A DNA stretch of 38,104 bases from assembly GCA_002401445.1 (NCBI GenBank), contig NVTD01000006.1, forward strand, positions 1-38,104, read 5' to 3'. This document shows positions 24,706 through 32,273 of this stretch, piece after piece (position 1 is the stretch's first letter; each line of letters opens with the position of its first letter). Position numbers and translations under genes: made by a program. The notes beneath the pieces are model-generated. The model searched no databases. It had not been told where the DNA came from and saw nothing but the letters and a program-made list of their open reading frames with translations. The stretch is from Candidatus Wolfebacteria bacterium (GTDB lineage: Bacteria > Patescibacteriota > Minisyncoccia > Phycocordibacterales > GCA-2401445).

Positions 24706-25557
24706 ATGTTTGCGAGAAAGCGCAAACGTAAAGTATCCAAAACTCGTCTAGAACAGAGACGAAAAACAATAGTATTGATTGGAGTTGGTATTTTTGCTGC
24801 AGTACTTATTTTGATTGGTCTTTTTGCATGGATCACTAATACGGAGCGATTATCTGTTGTTGATATTTATATAAGCGGCAATAAAGTGGTTGCAAGAGAA
24901 GATATACGTGATTTGGTTGAAAGTGAGCTTGAGGGTTCATATCTCAAGATTTTTGCGCGGGAAAATATTATTATCTATCCAAAAGATGATATTGTTGCGT
25001 CTATATATGATGCCTACTCTAGAATAAAAAATGTCGAAGTCTCAAGAGATGGATTACATAGTTTAAATATTTCAATATATGAGTATGAACCATTTGCATT
25101 GTGGTGCGGCGGTTTGATAGATGAATATAGAGAGAGTGAGGAGTCATGTTATTTTTTTGATGCAAAGGGATATTTGTTTGATCGTGCACCAGATTTTTCT
25201 GGGGATGCATTTATTCGGTATTATGGAGCAATCTCAACCAGTACTGAACCATTACGTAAATCATTTTTGACTCCAGAAAAAGTAGCACATGTCGCTGATT
25301 TTTTGGGACTATTGGAAACACTTTTCTTTGAACCAATATCTTTTTTGGTCACGGCAGAAAATGATTACGTAGTAACTATGAAGAATAACGTGTCTATACT
25401 TATTGCACCCGACAGCGATCTGCTAGAAGTTTTGGAAAATCTACAGTCTGTAGTTAGTTCGGAAAAATTTGCAGATGCGCTATCTGATTCTAGTAGTATT
25501 TTGGAGTATATAGATATGCGCTTTGATAATAAGGTATTTTACAAATTTGCAGAATAG
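24706..25557 (+). CDS. ftsQ: FtsQ/DivIB-like cell division protein
   Basis: A 283-aa bitopic membrane protein. The order is: basic cytoplasmic tail (MFARKRKRKVSKTRLEQRRK), one transmembrane helix (about 22-46), a POTRA-like domain (LSVVDIYISGNKVVAREDIRDLVESEL... IKNVEVSRDGLHSLNISIYEYEP) and an extracytoplasmic beta domain. By family it links early and late divisome proteins. The sequence is divergent, so this rests on architecture and the POTRA pattern. It is co-transcribed with serS. Confidence 0.75.
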   Translation: MFARKRKRKVSKTRLEQRRKTIVLIGVGIFAAVLILIGLFAWITNTERLSVVDIYISGNKVVAREDIRDLVESELEGSYLKIFARENIIIYPKDDIVASIYDAYSRIKNVEVSRDGLHSLNISIYEYEPFALWCGGLIDEYRESEESCYFFDAKGYLFDRAPDFSGDAFIRYYGAISTSTEPLRKSFLTPEKVAHVADFLGLLETLFFEPISFLVTAENDYVVTMKNNVSILIAPDSDLLEVLENLQSVVSSEKFADALSDSSSILEYIDMRFDNKVFYKFAE

Positions 25558-25596
25558 TAATCCTCATGGCCTACTTTTGTTTCGACGTGATAGTAG

Positions 25597-25602
25597 TACA
25601 AT
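25597..25602 (+). promoter_or_regulatory. -10 box of the amidase gene (leaderless type)
   Basis: TACAAT lies exactly 6 nt before the ATG at 25609. Confidence 0.6.
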
Positions 25603-25608
25603 AAAATA

Positions 25609-26895
25609 ATGAGAAAGGTAAGAAAGGATCCTTTAGAAAAGTTGCGTACAAACAAATTGTTAACCCATGTGGTATTTTTGGTTGCAACTTTCGTACTATT
25701 CTCAGGAGCAGCCTCCGCCCTAAAGGCATTTGCAGGAACTGATTTATGGGCGTTGGTTGGAAGTGTATTTCCAGAGACCATTACCCCAGAGATGCTTAAA
25801 GATAAATACGAAAAGCAAACCATCCGCGTTGTTGTTGTTCCGGGGCATGATAATCAATATGTCGGAACAGTCTTCAAGGGAAGAACAGAGGCAGAACATA
25901 CACGAAAGATCGCGAGACACTTAATGAAATATTTAGAAAATGATGAGCGATTCACCGCTATTGTTGTTCGTGATACAGATACTGGGAAATACACTGACAC
26001 ATTTTCAAATTACTTTACGCAAAAAGAGAATGAGATAAAGTCCTTTATGAAGGAAAGAAGATCTCACGTTAAGGTGTTAAAAAATGAAGGAATAATTAAA
26101 TCAACAGAAATCATTGATCACAATTATGCAACGAGCAATACCGCCATACGGTTGTACGGAGTTAATAAATGGTCGAATGAGAATTCGATTGATTTGATTC
26201 TTCATATGCATTTTAATGATTATCCAAGACGCACGCGTAGCAATGAGGGAAAGTATTCAGGGTTTGCACTATATGTTCCAGACTCACAATATTCAAACGG
26301 TAGAGCAAGTAGAGATGTTGCAGAGGTGATGCAAAAAGAGTTAGCACAATTTTTACCTGAGAGTGATTTACCAAAGGAAAAAGGTGGCATTATCGAGGCA
26401 CAGGAATTGATCGCTCTAGGATCAAATGCGAGCCAGCGAAGTGCAGCCCTTTTGATTGAGTATGGATATATTTATGAAGCACAATTCGTAAACGCCGATA
26501 CAAGAGAGATAATGTTTGAAGAGCTAGCGTTGCAGACATATAATGCTCTTAAGAATTATTTTGATAAAGAATATAACCAAACGTCTTATGTGACTGATAC
26601 AACACTGCTCCCGTATACGTTTAAGGTGACATTGAAAAAAGGTATGCAAGGAAGTAGAGATGTTCTGTCTCTACAGGCGGCACTTCATGCAGAGGGATTG
26701 TATCCACCTGATGGGAAGTCTTTAAACGATTGTCCCATTAATGGAAATTTTGGTCCATGTGTGGCTGCTGCAGTAAGTATGTTTCAAGAAAAGTATAAGG
26801 AAACTATTCTAACACCGCTAAATATAAATAAAGCTAGTGGAATTGTTGGTGGACGTACACGTGCGCAATTGAATATTTTATACGGGGTGGAATAA
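25609..26895 (+). CDS. N-acetylmuramoyl-L-alanine amidase with peptidoglycan-binding domain
   Basis: A 428-aa envelope hydrolase. An N-terminal membrane anchor or signal (about 18-38) leads into an Amidase_3-like zinc domain with H80 (VVPGHDNQ), the Glu of RTEAEH, H201 (LHMHFND) and E284 (LIEYGYI). These are the expected metal ligands and catalytic residue. The C-terminal 90 residues form a PG_binding_1 domain (KGMQGSRDVLSLQAALHAEGLYPP... GNFGPCVAAAVSMFQEKY). It would cut the amide bond between MurNAc and the stem peptide, perhaps during division given the FtsQ-like neighbour. Confidence 0.88.
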   Translation: MRKVRKDPLEKLRTNKLLTHVVFLVATFVLFSGAASALKAFAGTDLWALVGSVFPETITPEMLKDKYEKQTIRVVVVPGHDNQYVGTVFKGRTEAEHTRKIARHLMKYLENDERFTAIVVRDTDTGKYTDTFSNYFTQKENEIKSFMKERRSHVKVLKNEGIIKSTEIIDHNYATSNTAIRLYGVNKWSNENSIDLILHMHFNDYPRRTRSNEGKYSGFALYVPDSQYSNGRASRDVAEVMQKELAQFLPESDLPKEKGGIIEAQELIALGSNASQRSAALLIEYGYIYEAQFVNADTREIMFEELALQTYNALKNYFDKEYNQTSYVTDTTLLPYTFKVTLKKGMQGSRDVLSLQAALHAEGLYPPDGKSLNDCPINGNFGPCVAAAVSMFQEKYKETILTPLNINKASGIVGGRTRAQLNILYGVE

Positions 26896-26917
26896 ATAGT
26901 GTTTTTTTAGATAAAAT

Positions 26918-26957
26918 AAAAGTGTGAAATATCGGCGTGCCGACATTTCACACTTTT
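26918..26957. terminator. Bidirectional terminator between convergent genes
   Basis: A near-perfect 40-nt palindrome (AAAAGTGTGAAAT..TCGGC / GCCGA..ATTTCACACTTTT) with A and T tracts on the two sides. The stop of the minus-strand gene lies within its arm. Confidence 0.92.
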
Positions 26958-27175
26958 TTGTTTGAAGTCTTTGTGATTACTTCAAGTTGTAATGGTGTTG
27001 CTTTCCCACATTTAATTGTTTTGTGAGTAAGGGTTTGTAATTTGACGAGAAACACATCGTCAAGCTGTACAATTTTTGCGATATTTTCTACTGTTCCGAT
27101 TGTGAGTCGAACAATACTACCTACCGCTATTTTGTCCTCATCTAAAAGTTTCCAAAATGTTGTCTTTTCCTTCAT
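26948..27175 (-). CDS. Small protein, unknown
   Basis: A 75-aa protein without membrane segments. The middle reads as a small beta barrel-like stretch (IAVGSIVRLTIGTVENIAKIVQLDDVFLVKLQTL) flanked by lysine-rich ends. A strong promoter and an AAAGGA ribosome site 7 nt before the ATG support it as real. No family is recognised. Confidence 0.7.
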   Translation of the reverse strand: MKEKTTFWKLLDEDKIAVGSIVRLTIGTVENIAKIVQLDDVFLVKLQTLTHKTIKCGKATPLQLEVITKTSNKKV

Positions 27176-27200
27176 TTACTATCCTTTCTTTTCTTTCAAG

Positions 27201-27229
27201 AATATACAAGGTGTGATACAAAGAGTCAA
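27201..27229 (-). promoter_or_regulatory. Strong sigma70-type promoter of the 75-aa gene
   Basis: On the minus strand TTGACT (27224-27229), 17-nt spacer, TATATT (27201-27206). The -35 overlaps the first base of the divergent capA-like ORF, so the two genes share control DNA. Confidence 0.8.
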
Positions 27230-28248
27230 TGAGTAAGGAACATGAGATGCCTGAAAAGAAGTCGTCAGTAGGGGTGTATGTATGGCGTCTTTTGATCATA
27301 GTTACAGCCCTTACTGCAGTTCTTTATGCTGTGGTTGTGGCTTTTCCCCACAATCGTATGTATAAAACAACTGCCTCTGTTGTTTTACGTGAGCCTGATA
27401 AAAGTATTACATTGGGATTTGTGGGCGACATTATGCTTGCTCGAGGTATACCGATTTCAATTGAAAAATACGGAAGTGGCGATTCACAGTTTATTTTCTC
27501 CAAGCTAGAGGGTCTAAAAAAGTATGATGTATTATTTGGTAATTTGGAAGGTGTAATTTCAGACAAAGGAAAGAATGTAGGAAGCATATACTCTTTTCGT
27601 ATGGACCCTATATTTGCACCACTCCTAAGAAGAGTTGGTTTTGATGTTTTGTCGGTTGCAAATAATCATTCTGGAGATTGGAGTGTCACCGCATTTGCAG
27701 ACTCTATTAATAAAGTTCGGAGTGCCGGTATAAAAACAGCTGGCGGAGGCTTAAACATTATAGAAGCAACATCACCAAGCATAATTGAAGTGAAGGGGAA
27801 ACAGATTGGTTTTATTGGATTTTCTGATGTTGGGCCTGGATGGTTACGAGCGAACGATACGACGGCAGGTATTTTGATTGTTGGGAATAATGATGCAGAG
27901 ATTATTAGTGAGGCGAAGGACGGTGTGGATGTGTTGATTGTTTCGTATCACTTTGGGGAAGAATATAAAACAGAATCAAATAATCGACAACAAATGATTG
28001 CGCGCGGTGCAATAGACGCAGGAGCAGATATTGTTATTGGACATCATCCTCATGTCGTTCAGGAGATAGAGGTATATAAAGATGGGCTGATTGCATATAG
28101 TCTGGGCAATTTTATATTTGACCAATCGTTTTCAGAGGAGACGATGCGGGGGATGTTGCTCGAGATTGTTATTAATGAAGATGGAACATTTTCGTATCAT
28201 GGAAAAGTTGTGCAGATGAATGAGTGGTATCAACCAGAGATTTTGTAA
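27229..28248 (+). CDS. CapA/PgsA-type metallophosphatase-like protein
   Basis: A 339-aa protein with an N-terminal anchor (about 16-39) and an extracytoplasmic PGA_cap domain. Recognisable are GFVGDIMLARGI, FGNLEGVISDKG, DVLSVANNHSGDW, IGFIGFSDVGPGW, VDVLIVSYHFGEEY, ADIVIGHHPHVVQEIEVYKDGLIAYSLGNFIFDQ. These are the metal-binding D, N, H residues of the calcineurin-like fold. In Firmicutes CapA takes part in poly-gamma-glutamate export. Here only a surface-related role can be inferred. The -10 (GATACA) is 8 nt upstream. Confidence 0.88.
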   Translation: MSKEHEMPEKKSSVGVYVWRLLIIVTALTAVLYAVVVAFPHNRMYKTTASVVLREPDKSITLGFVGDIMLARGIPISIEKYGSGDSQFIFSKLEGLKKYDVLFGNLEGVISDKGKNVGSIYSFRMDPIFAPLLRRVGFDVLSVANNHSGDWSVTAFADSINKVRSAGIKTAGGGLNIIEATSPSIIEVKGKQIGFIGFSDVGPGWLRANDTTAGILIVGNNDAEIISEAKDGVDVLIVSYHFGEEYKTESNNRQQMIARGAIDAGADIVIGHHPHVVQEIEVYKDGLIAYSLGNFIFDQSFSEETMRGMLLEIVINEDGTFSYHGKVVQMNEWYQPEIL

Positions 28249-28270
28249 GTTTGCAGGGACCATAAAATGT

Positions 28271-28276
28271 GATAAT
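28271..28276 (+). promoter_or_regulatory. -10 box of dusB
   Basis: GATAAT preceded by TGT, 9 nt before the chosen ATG at 28286. It supports that start over the longer frame that opens at 28220 inside the upstream gene. Confidence 0.55.
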
Positions 28277-28285
28277 CTAGCTATT

Positions 28286-29278
28286 ATGTCAAGTAACCAC
28301 GGATTTTGGGGAAAGCTCAAAAAACCATTTTTTATACAGGCACCAATGGCGGATGTTACCGATGCTGCTTTTCGTCGTCTTATTGCAAAGTATGGCAAGC
28401 CAGATGTTTTGTACACTGAATTTGTTTCTGCAGATGGATTGATGAGTCCGGGACGAGAAGTCCTTTTGCGTGATCTTATATATACCGAAGAAGAGAGACC
28501 GATAGTTGCCCAGATCTTTGGCAGCAATCCAGAGAAAATGGAGGAGGCTGCGCGTTTGTGTGCGGAGAGGGGATTTGATGGCATTGATATTAATATGGGA
28601 TGTCCTGACAAAAATATTGAAAAACAAGGTTCGTGTGCTGCACTTATAAAAAATCTTGAACTCGCTCGCGAAATTGTTCGTGCGGTCAAACGTGGAGCGG
28701 AGTCCGCCCGCCAGCGGATTCCTGTATCAGTAAAAACGCGTATTGGATACAACAAAAATGAATTAGATACATGGTTGCCGGCGCTACTTGCAGAAAACCC
28801 TTTTACAATTATTTTGCATGCACGTACTCGTAAAGAAATGTCGGATGTTCCTGCAGATTGGGAAACTATTAAACAAGCGGTTAAAATTCGTGACGATCTC
28901 GGAAGCGAAACATTAATAGTTGGAAATGGAGATGTGTCTGACCTAGAAGACGCACGCGCTAAAGCGCGCGCTTCCGGATGCGACGGAGTTATGCTGGGCC
29001 GTGCGATATTTGGAAATCCATTTCTCTTTAATACCGAGAAAGATATTAGTGATCTTTCAATAAATGAGCGCTTACATGTAATGCTCGAGCATACCAAACT
29101 CTTCCAAGAACTCTTAGGAGATATTAAAAGCTTTGCTGTTATGAAAAAACATTACAAGGCATACGTACAAGGGTGGGATGGTGCCAAGGAACTACGTATA
29201 GCTCTTATGGCAACGGGAAGTTTTGAGGAGGTGGAAAGGGTAGTGATGGACTATATAGAATCGATTGGGGACAAGTAA
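28286..29278 (+). CDS. dusB: tRNA-dihydrouridine synthase
   Basis: A 330-aa flavoenzyme that reduces uridines in tRNA D-loops. It has a TIM-barrel start (FFIQAPMADVTDAAFRRLIAKYG), IVAQIFGSNPEKM, IDINMGCPDKNIEKQGSCAALI with catalytic C106, IPVSVKTRIGYN, IILHARTRKEM, LIVGNGDVSDLEDA and CDGVMLGRAIFGNPFLF. The start is at 28286, not the earlier in-frame ATG in the capA tail. A near-perfect palindrome (28699-28722) lies in frame within the gene and adds an eight-residue surface insert (GAESARQR). Confidence 0.94.
   Translation: MSSNHGFWGKLKKPFFIQAPMADVTDAAFRRLIAKYGKPDVLYTEFVSADGLMSPGREVLLRDLIYTEEERPIVAQIFGSNPEKMEEAARLCAERGFDGIDINMGCPDKNIEKQGSCAALIKNLELAREIVRAVKRGAESARQRIPVSVKTRIGYNKNELDTWLPALLAENPFTIILHARTRKEMSDVPADWETIKQAVKIRDDLGSETLIVGNGDVSDLEDARAKARASGCDGVMLGRAIFGNPFLFNTEKDISDLSINERLHVMLEHTKLFQELLGDIKSFAVMKKHYKAYVQGWDGAKELRIALMATGSFEEVERVVMDYIESIGDK
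28699..28722. repeat. Palindrome embedded in the dusB coding sequence
   Basis: GGAGTCCGC (28699-28707) pairs with GCGGATTCC (28714-28722), with one wobble, around CCGCCA. It is G/C-rich in an A/T-rich gene and keeps the frame. It resembles dispersed G/C palindromes elsewhere in such genomes. Confidence 0.7.
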
Positions 29279-29306
29279 TTGACAACTGCTTCAAGTTTGA
29301 TACTCT
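29279..29306 (+). promoter_or_regulatory. Probable promoter upstream of the 58-aa ORF
   Basis: TTGACA (29279-29284), overlapping the end of dusB, followed at 16 nt by TACTCT (29301-29306). The leader of about 170 nt contains GCTCA-tttc-TGAGC-like and ACGCG-gatat-CGCGT hairpins. Confidence 0.45.
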
Positions 29307-29481
29307 TGTGTCAGAGTCTTGTGGGATCATCTTCTCTTCAAGCACCGCTCATTTCTGAGCATAAGTGATTGGGGAACTTTATTCCATATTGGCTGGGACC
29401 TACCAAGGTTCACACAGAAAAACAAAGACGCGGATATCGCGTTTCGAAAAAAAGTCAACAACTCAAATGGAGAAGTGACAT

Positions 29482-29658
29482 ATGATGGAAAAAATGAATG
29501 CACCCGGCGCTGTGAATAACAACGCCATCCCGGATAACGCCAACGTAAACGTGAAGACGATCGTCTCAACACCTACCATCGGAAACTATCGGCACAGAAT
29601 TGCCAGACCCGGAGATGCGACTTTGAACCTGAATATGGCTGCTATTCTCAGACTTTAA
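29482..29658 (+). CDS. Small protein (58 aa), unknown
   Basis: ATG 29482 follows GGAG (29469-29472) at a suitable distance. The peptide begins MMEKMNAPGAVNNNAIPDNA, is Asn/Ala-rich and ends in a short amphipathic tail (GDATLNLNMAAILRL). The codons are more G/C-rich than in the surroundings, similar to the exported-protein genes at 13125. A perfect terminator follows. No family is recognised. The evidence is the combination of ribosome site, promoter and terminator. Confidence 0.5.
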   Translation: MMEKMNAPGAVNNNAIPDNANVNVKTIVSTPTIGNYRHRIARPGDATLNLNMAAILRL

Positions 29659-29698
29659 CCACGCCCTGGTTATTTTGAGAATCGCCTCAAATATTTCG

Positions 29699-29730
29699 AA
29701 GCCTATCGATTTACTCGATAGGCTTTTTTT
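29699..29730 (+). terminator. Intrinsic terminator after the 58-aa ORF
   Basis: AAGCCTATCGA / TCGATAGGCTT, an 11-bp perfect stem with TTTAC loop, then seven Ts. Confidence 0.92.
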
Positions 29731-29747
29731 CTACCTTACTGTATTAC

Positions 29748-29777
29748 TTCACAGAATGTGTGTATGTTTGCTATACT
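29748..29777 (+). promoter_or_regulatory. Promoter of the 31-aa ORF
   Basis: TTCACA (29748-29753), 18-nt spacer, TATACT (29772-29777). Predicted leader of about 23 nt ending in a strong Shine-Dalgarno. Confidence 0.6.
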
Positions 29778-29806
29778 GCACATGGGTAAAAAGGAAGGTT
29801 AAGCCT

Positions 29807-29902
29807 ATGATGATGAAAAATCAATATGTGAAGATCAGCCGTGGTGCAGATAAGTATCTGCGAGAAACCAAATCTTTAATGAATTTAACAGAGAGGGGGT
29901 GA
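29807..29902 (+). CDS. Very small basic protein (31 aa), unknown
   Basis: Three consecutive ATGs open the frame, preceded by AAGGAAGG (29791-29798), one of the best ribosome sites in the window. The product (MMMKNQYVKISRGADKYL... ending MNLTERG) is basic and probably helical. The stop overlaps GGGTGATCACC, a small palindrome. A promoter lies before it and a 13-bp terminator after it, so this is a complete small transcription unit. It could be a small protein, a leader peptide or a dual-function RNA. Confidence 0.6.
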   Translation: MMMKNQYVKISRGADKYLRETKSLMNLTERG

Positions 29903-29977
29903 TCACCTTTCTCCTGTAAGCTGGTGTTCCCTCATTGTTCATTGGCGATGTAGTGTCTTAAATTTCAGGTCGATTTT

Positions 29978-30010
29978 GAAGCGGGAAAGTTTTACTTTCC
30001 CGCTTCTTTT
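29978..30010 (+). terminator. Strong intrinsic terminator after the 31-aa ORF
   Basis: A 13-bp perfect stem GAAGCGGGAAAGT / ACTTTCCCGCTTC with a 3-nt loop and TTTT. Confidence 0.93.
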
Positions 30011-30013
30011 CTT

Positions 30014-30061
30014 GCCCTGAGCCCGCAGGTCCTGCGTTTACCGAAGGACTAGTCGAAGGGC
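30014..30061. repeat. Nested dispersed palindrome (one copy inside another)
   Basis: Outer arms GCCCT (30014-30018) and AGGGC (30057-30061) follow the GCCCTGAGC...GTCGAAGGGC pattern. The loop holds GTCCT (30029-30033) paired with AGGAC (30045-30049) around GCGTTTACCGA, a second family member like 12265-12289 with compensating arm changes. Confidence 0.75.
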
Positions 30062-30090
30062 TTATATTTATCTTAAATCTAATCCTCGTG

Positions 30091-30096
30091 TATAAT
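30091..30096 (+). promoter_or_regulatory. -10 box of dnaX (leaderless type)
   Basis: TATAAT lies exactly 6 nt before ATG 30103, making that ATG the start and excluding the in-frame ATG at 30088 upstream of the box. Confidence 0.75.
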
Positions 30097-30102
30097 AGCT
30101 GC

Positions 30103-31131
30103 ATGTCAGAAGTACTATATCGTAAATATCGACCAAAAAATTTTAAAGAGGTTATAGAACAAGATCATGTTGTTACTGTTCTCAAGGAGGCAGTTGCTGG
30201 AGAGAATATCGCACATGCGTATTTGTTCTCTGGGTCACGAGGAACAGGGAAGACAAGTATTGCGCGTATTCTTGCGAAAGAGATTGGTACGAGCAACAAT
30301 GATGTGTATGAAATAGATGCTGCGAGTAGTCGTGGTATTGATGATATACGAGCGTTGCGTGATGGAGTAAATACTCTTCCTTTTGAATCAAAATACAAGG
30401 TGTACATAATAGATGAAGTACACATGCTTACTAAAGAAGCTTTTAATGCTCTATTAAAAACTCTTGAAGAACCTCCGGCACATGTTGTGTTTATGCTTGC
30501 AACAACAGAGGTAGATAAATTACCGGACACAGTTGTCTCTCGGTGCCAGACACATACTTTAAAAAAACCATCTCGCGATACTCTGCAGGACGTTGTTTCA
30601 AAGACAGCAAAGAAAGAAGGCGCTACTTTGGAGAAGGGAGTAGCTGAACTAATAGCGACCCTTGGAGATGGATCATTCAGAGATACATTAGGAACGTTAC
30701 AAAAAGTACTTACACATGGTGGGAGCAATGTCACTCTCGAAGAAACAGAAAAAATAACTGGTGCTCCAAAACATGAACGAGTAAACAGTTTGATATCTGC
30801 ACTTGCAGAAAGGGATACCGCTAAAGCACTTGAAGCTATTGTTAATGCGAGAGATGATAACGTAGATATGAGGGTTTTTACCAAGTTTATCCTAGATGAT
30901 GTTCGCGCTATTATTTTACTCCGTTACGCAGCAGATCTGCAGAAACAGTTTAAGGATGAATACACAGCTGAGAACTATGAATTTGTTGATAGATTGGCAA
31001 GAGATGGCAAAGCAATTAGCTCACAGACTGTTCTAGAACTATTAAATGCTGCTGATCAAATTGGACGAAGTGAAATACCGAGCCTTCCATTGGAGCTCGC
31101 GGTAATCAAACTAATAGGAGAGACAGAATAG
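30103..31131 (+). CDS. dnaX: DNA polymerase III clamp-loader subunit (DnaX, short form)
   Basis: A 342-aa AAA+ ATPase that loads the sliding clamp. It begins VLYRKYRPKNFKEVIEQDHV as in DnaX, with Walker A GSRGTGKTS (residues 44-52), Walker B IIDEVHML (about 102-109), ALLKTLEEPPAHVVFMLATTEVDKLPDTVVSRCQ, and a collar domain to the end. The cysteine-rich zinc module that normally follows Walker A is missing: ILAKEIGTSNNDVYEIDAASSRGID runs straight on. There is no tau-type C-terminal extension. It is co-transcribed with the phosphatase gene (1 nt gap). Confidence 0.92.
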   Translation: MSEVLYRKYRPKNFKEVIEQDHVVTVLKEAVAGENIAHAYLFSGSRGTGKTSIARILAKEIGTSNNDVYEIDAASSRGIDDIRALRDGVNTLPFESKYKVYIIDEVHMLTKEAFNALLKTLEEPPAHVVFMLATTEVDKLPDTVVSRCQTHTLKKPSRDTLQDVVSKTAKKEGATLEKGVAELIATLGDGSFRDTLGTLQKVLTHGGSNVTLEETEKITGAPKHERVNSLISALAERDTAKALEAIVNARDDNVDMRVFTKFILDDVRAIILLRYAADLQKQFKDEYTAENYEFVDRLARDGKAISSQTVLELLNAADQIGRSEIPSLPLELAVIKLIGETE

Positions 31132-31132
31132 T

Positions 31133-31768
31133 ATGCGTGTTTACTTTGTTCGTCACGGAGAGAGTGAGGCAAATGCAAGTGGTGTGCGTCAGGGTAGTGA
31201 CGGACACCTATCGGATAAGGGGAGGGAACAGGCACGGATGATTGGTGAGAGATTCAAAAAGACACCAATTGACATTATTATTTCAAGTACACAAAATCGA
31301 GCAAAAGAAACAACAGCCGAGTTGCTTACTATAATCGACAAGAAAGTTAGTTATTCTGATTTGTTTGTTGAAAGAAAAAATCCTACTGAAATGATAGGTC
31401 AGCACTGGGAAAGCGATGAGACTCAGAGTATGCTTGCAAGTATTTTTGAGCATTATGATCAAAAAGAATGGCATCATTCCGATGAGGAAAATTTCTTTGA
31501 TCTTGTGGCTCGCGCCGACAAAGCTATTGCATATATAAATGAATTAAAGGCCAGAGATGTGTTGATTGTAACGCATGGTTTTTTCGTTAGAGTAATTGTC
31601 GCTCGACTCATTTTCGAGGAGACTCTCACTCCACAAATATTCTTCAAATGGCTTGAGGCTACTCAAATGCCAAATATAGGAGTTGTAGTTTGTGAGGAAA
31701 TTTTACGACCTAATTCCAAATTACTCCCAATGCGTTCCGGTTGGAGATTGGAGTCTTGGAATAGTTAG
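31133..31768 (+). CDS. Histidine phosphatase family protein
   Basis: A 211-aa phosphoglycerate-mutase-fold protein. The catalytic RHG motif is at the N-terminus (VYFVRHGESEAN), followed by LSDKGREQA, IISSTQNRAKETTAELL and the second histidine in VLIVTHGFFVRVIVARLIF. The substrate is not evident. It starts 1 nt after dnaX and is followed closely by a NUDIX gene. Confidence 0.9.
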   Translation: MRVYFVRHGESEANASGVRQGSDGHLSDKGREQARMIGERFKKTPIDIIISSTQNRAKETTAELLTIIDKKVSYSDLFVERKNPTEMIGQHWESDETQSMLASIFEHYDQKEWHHSDEENFFDLVARADKAIAYINELKARDVLIVTHGFFVRVIVARLIFEETLTPQIFFKWLEATQMPNIGVVVCEEILRPNSKLLPMRSGWRLESWNS

Positions 31769-31782
31769 GAGTATAAAATTTA

Positions 31783-32229
31783 GTGATAGAGTTTGGTTTA
31801 AAAAAAGAAGGTATAGAGTATGTAGAAAGAGTCGGTGCTTTTGGTGTTGCTATAAAAAATAACTTAGTCTTTATTGAAAAGGCACACAAAGGATATTTTT
31901 TACCAGGTGGAGGTGTTGAAAACGGGGAAACAATAGAGGAAGCACTTGAGCGTGAATTTCTTGAAGAGACAGGGTATGCAGTAATTTCTTATATTAAATT
32001 AGGAAAAGCGACTGAATATGTAACGATTCCCAAAAAAAATCGTCATATGAAAAAAATTAACCACTTCTATCTTGTTGAGCTTGGTTCAAAAAAGAAGCCA
32101 ACATATTCAGACAGACACCGGTACCCAGTCGAGTGGGTACCTATGTATAGTATTCAAGAGAAGATGTATCTCAAATCACAGTGGTGGGCGATTCAACTTG
32201 CGGTTCAAAATACAACAAGTGAGGTATAA
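31783..32229 (+). CDS. NUDIX hydrolase
   Basis: A 148-aa protein with a perfect Nudix box, GGGVENGETIEEALEREFLEETGY (about 46-69). GTG 31783 is the start, preceded by AGGAG 11 nt upstream. The C-terminal part (YPVEWVPMYSIQEKMYLKSQWWAIQLAVQ) is typical of small MutT-like proteins. Substrate unknown. It follows the phosphatase by 14 nt and ends just before the repressor operator. Confidence 0.9.
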   Translation: MIEFGLKKEGIEYVERVGAFGVAIKNNLVFIEKAHKGYFLPGGGVENGETIEEALEREFLEETGYAVISYIKLGKATEYVTIPKKNRHMKKINHFYLVELGSKKKPTYSDRHRYPVEWVPMYSIQEKMYLKSQWWAIQLAVQNTTSEV

Positions 32230-32264
32230 TTCCTACGATATATCGTAGGAAAAAATGATACAAT
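32225..32264 (+). promoter_or_regulatory. Promoter and operator of the TrpR-like gene
   Basis: A perfect palindrome TCCTACGATATATCGTAGGA (32231-32250, extended by one pair) lies between TATAAT (32225-32230) and TACAAT (32259-32264). The latter is 9 nt before the repressor ATG. A dimer bound here would block both -10 boxes, so autoregulation is expected. Confidence 0.8.
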
Positions 32265-32273
32265 ATTTGCATC

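Noticed and set aside
29319-29519. 66-residue frame ahead of the 58-aa ORF
   Set aside because: No ribosome site, overlaps leader hairpins, and competes with the better supported 29482 start.
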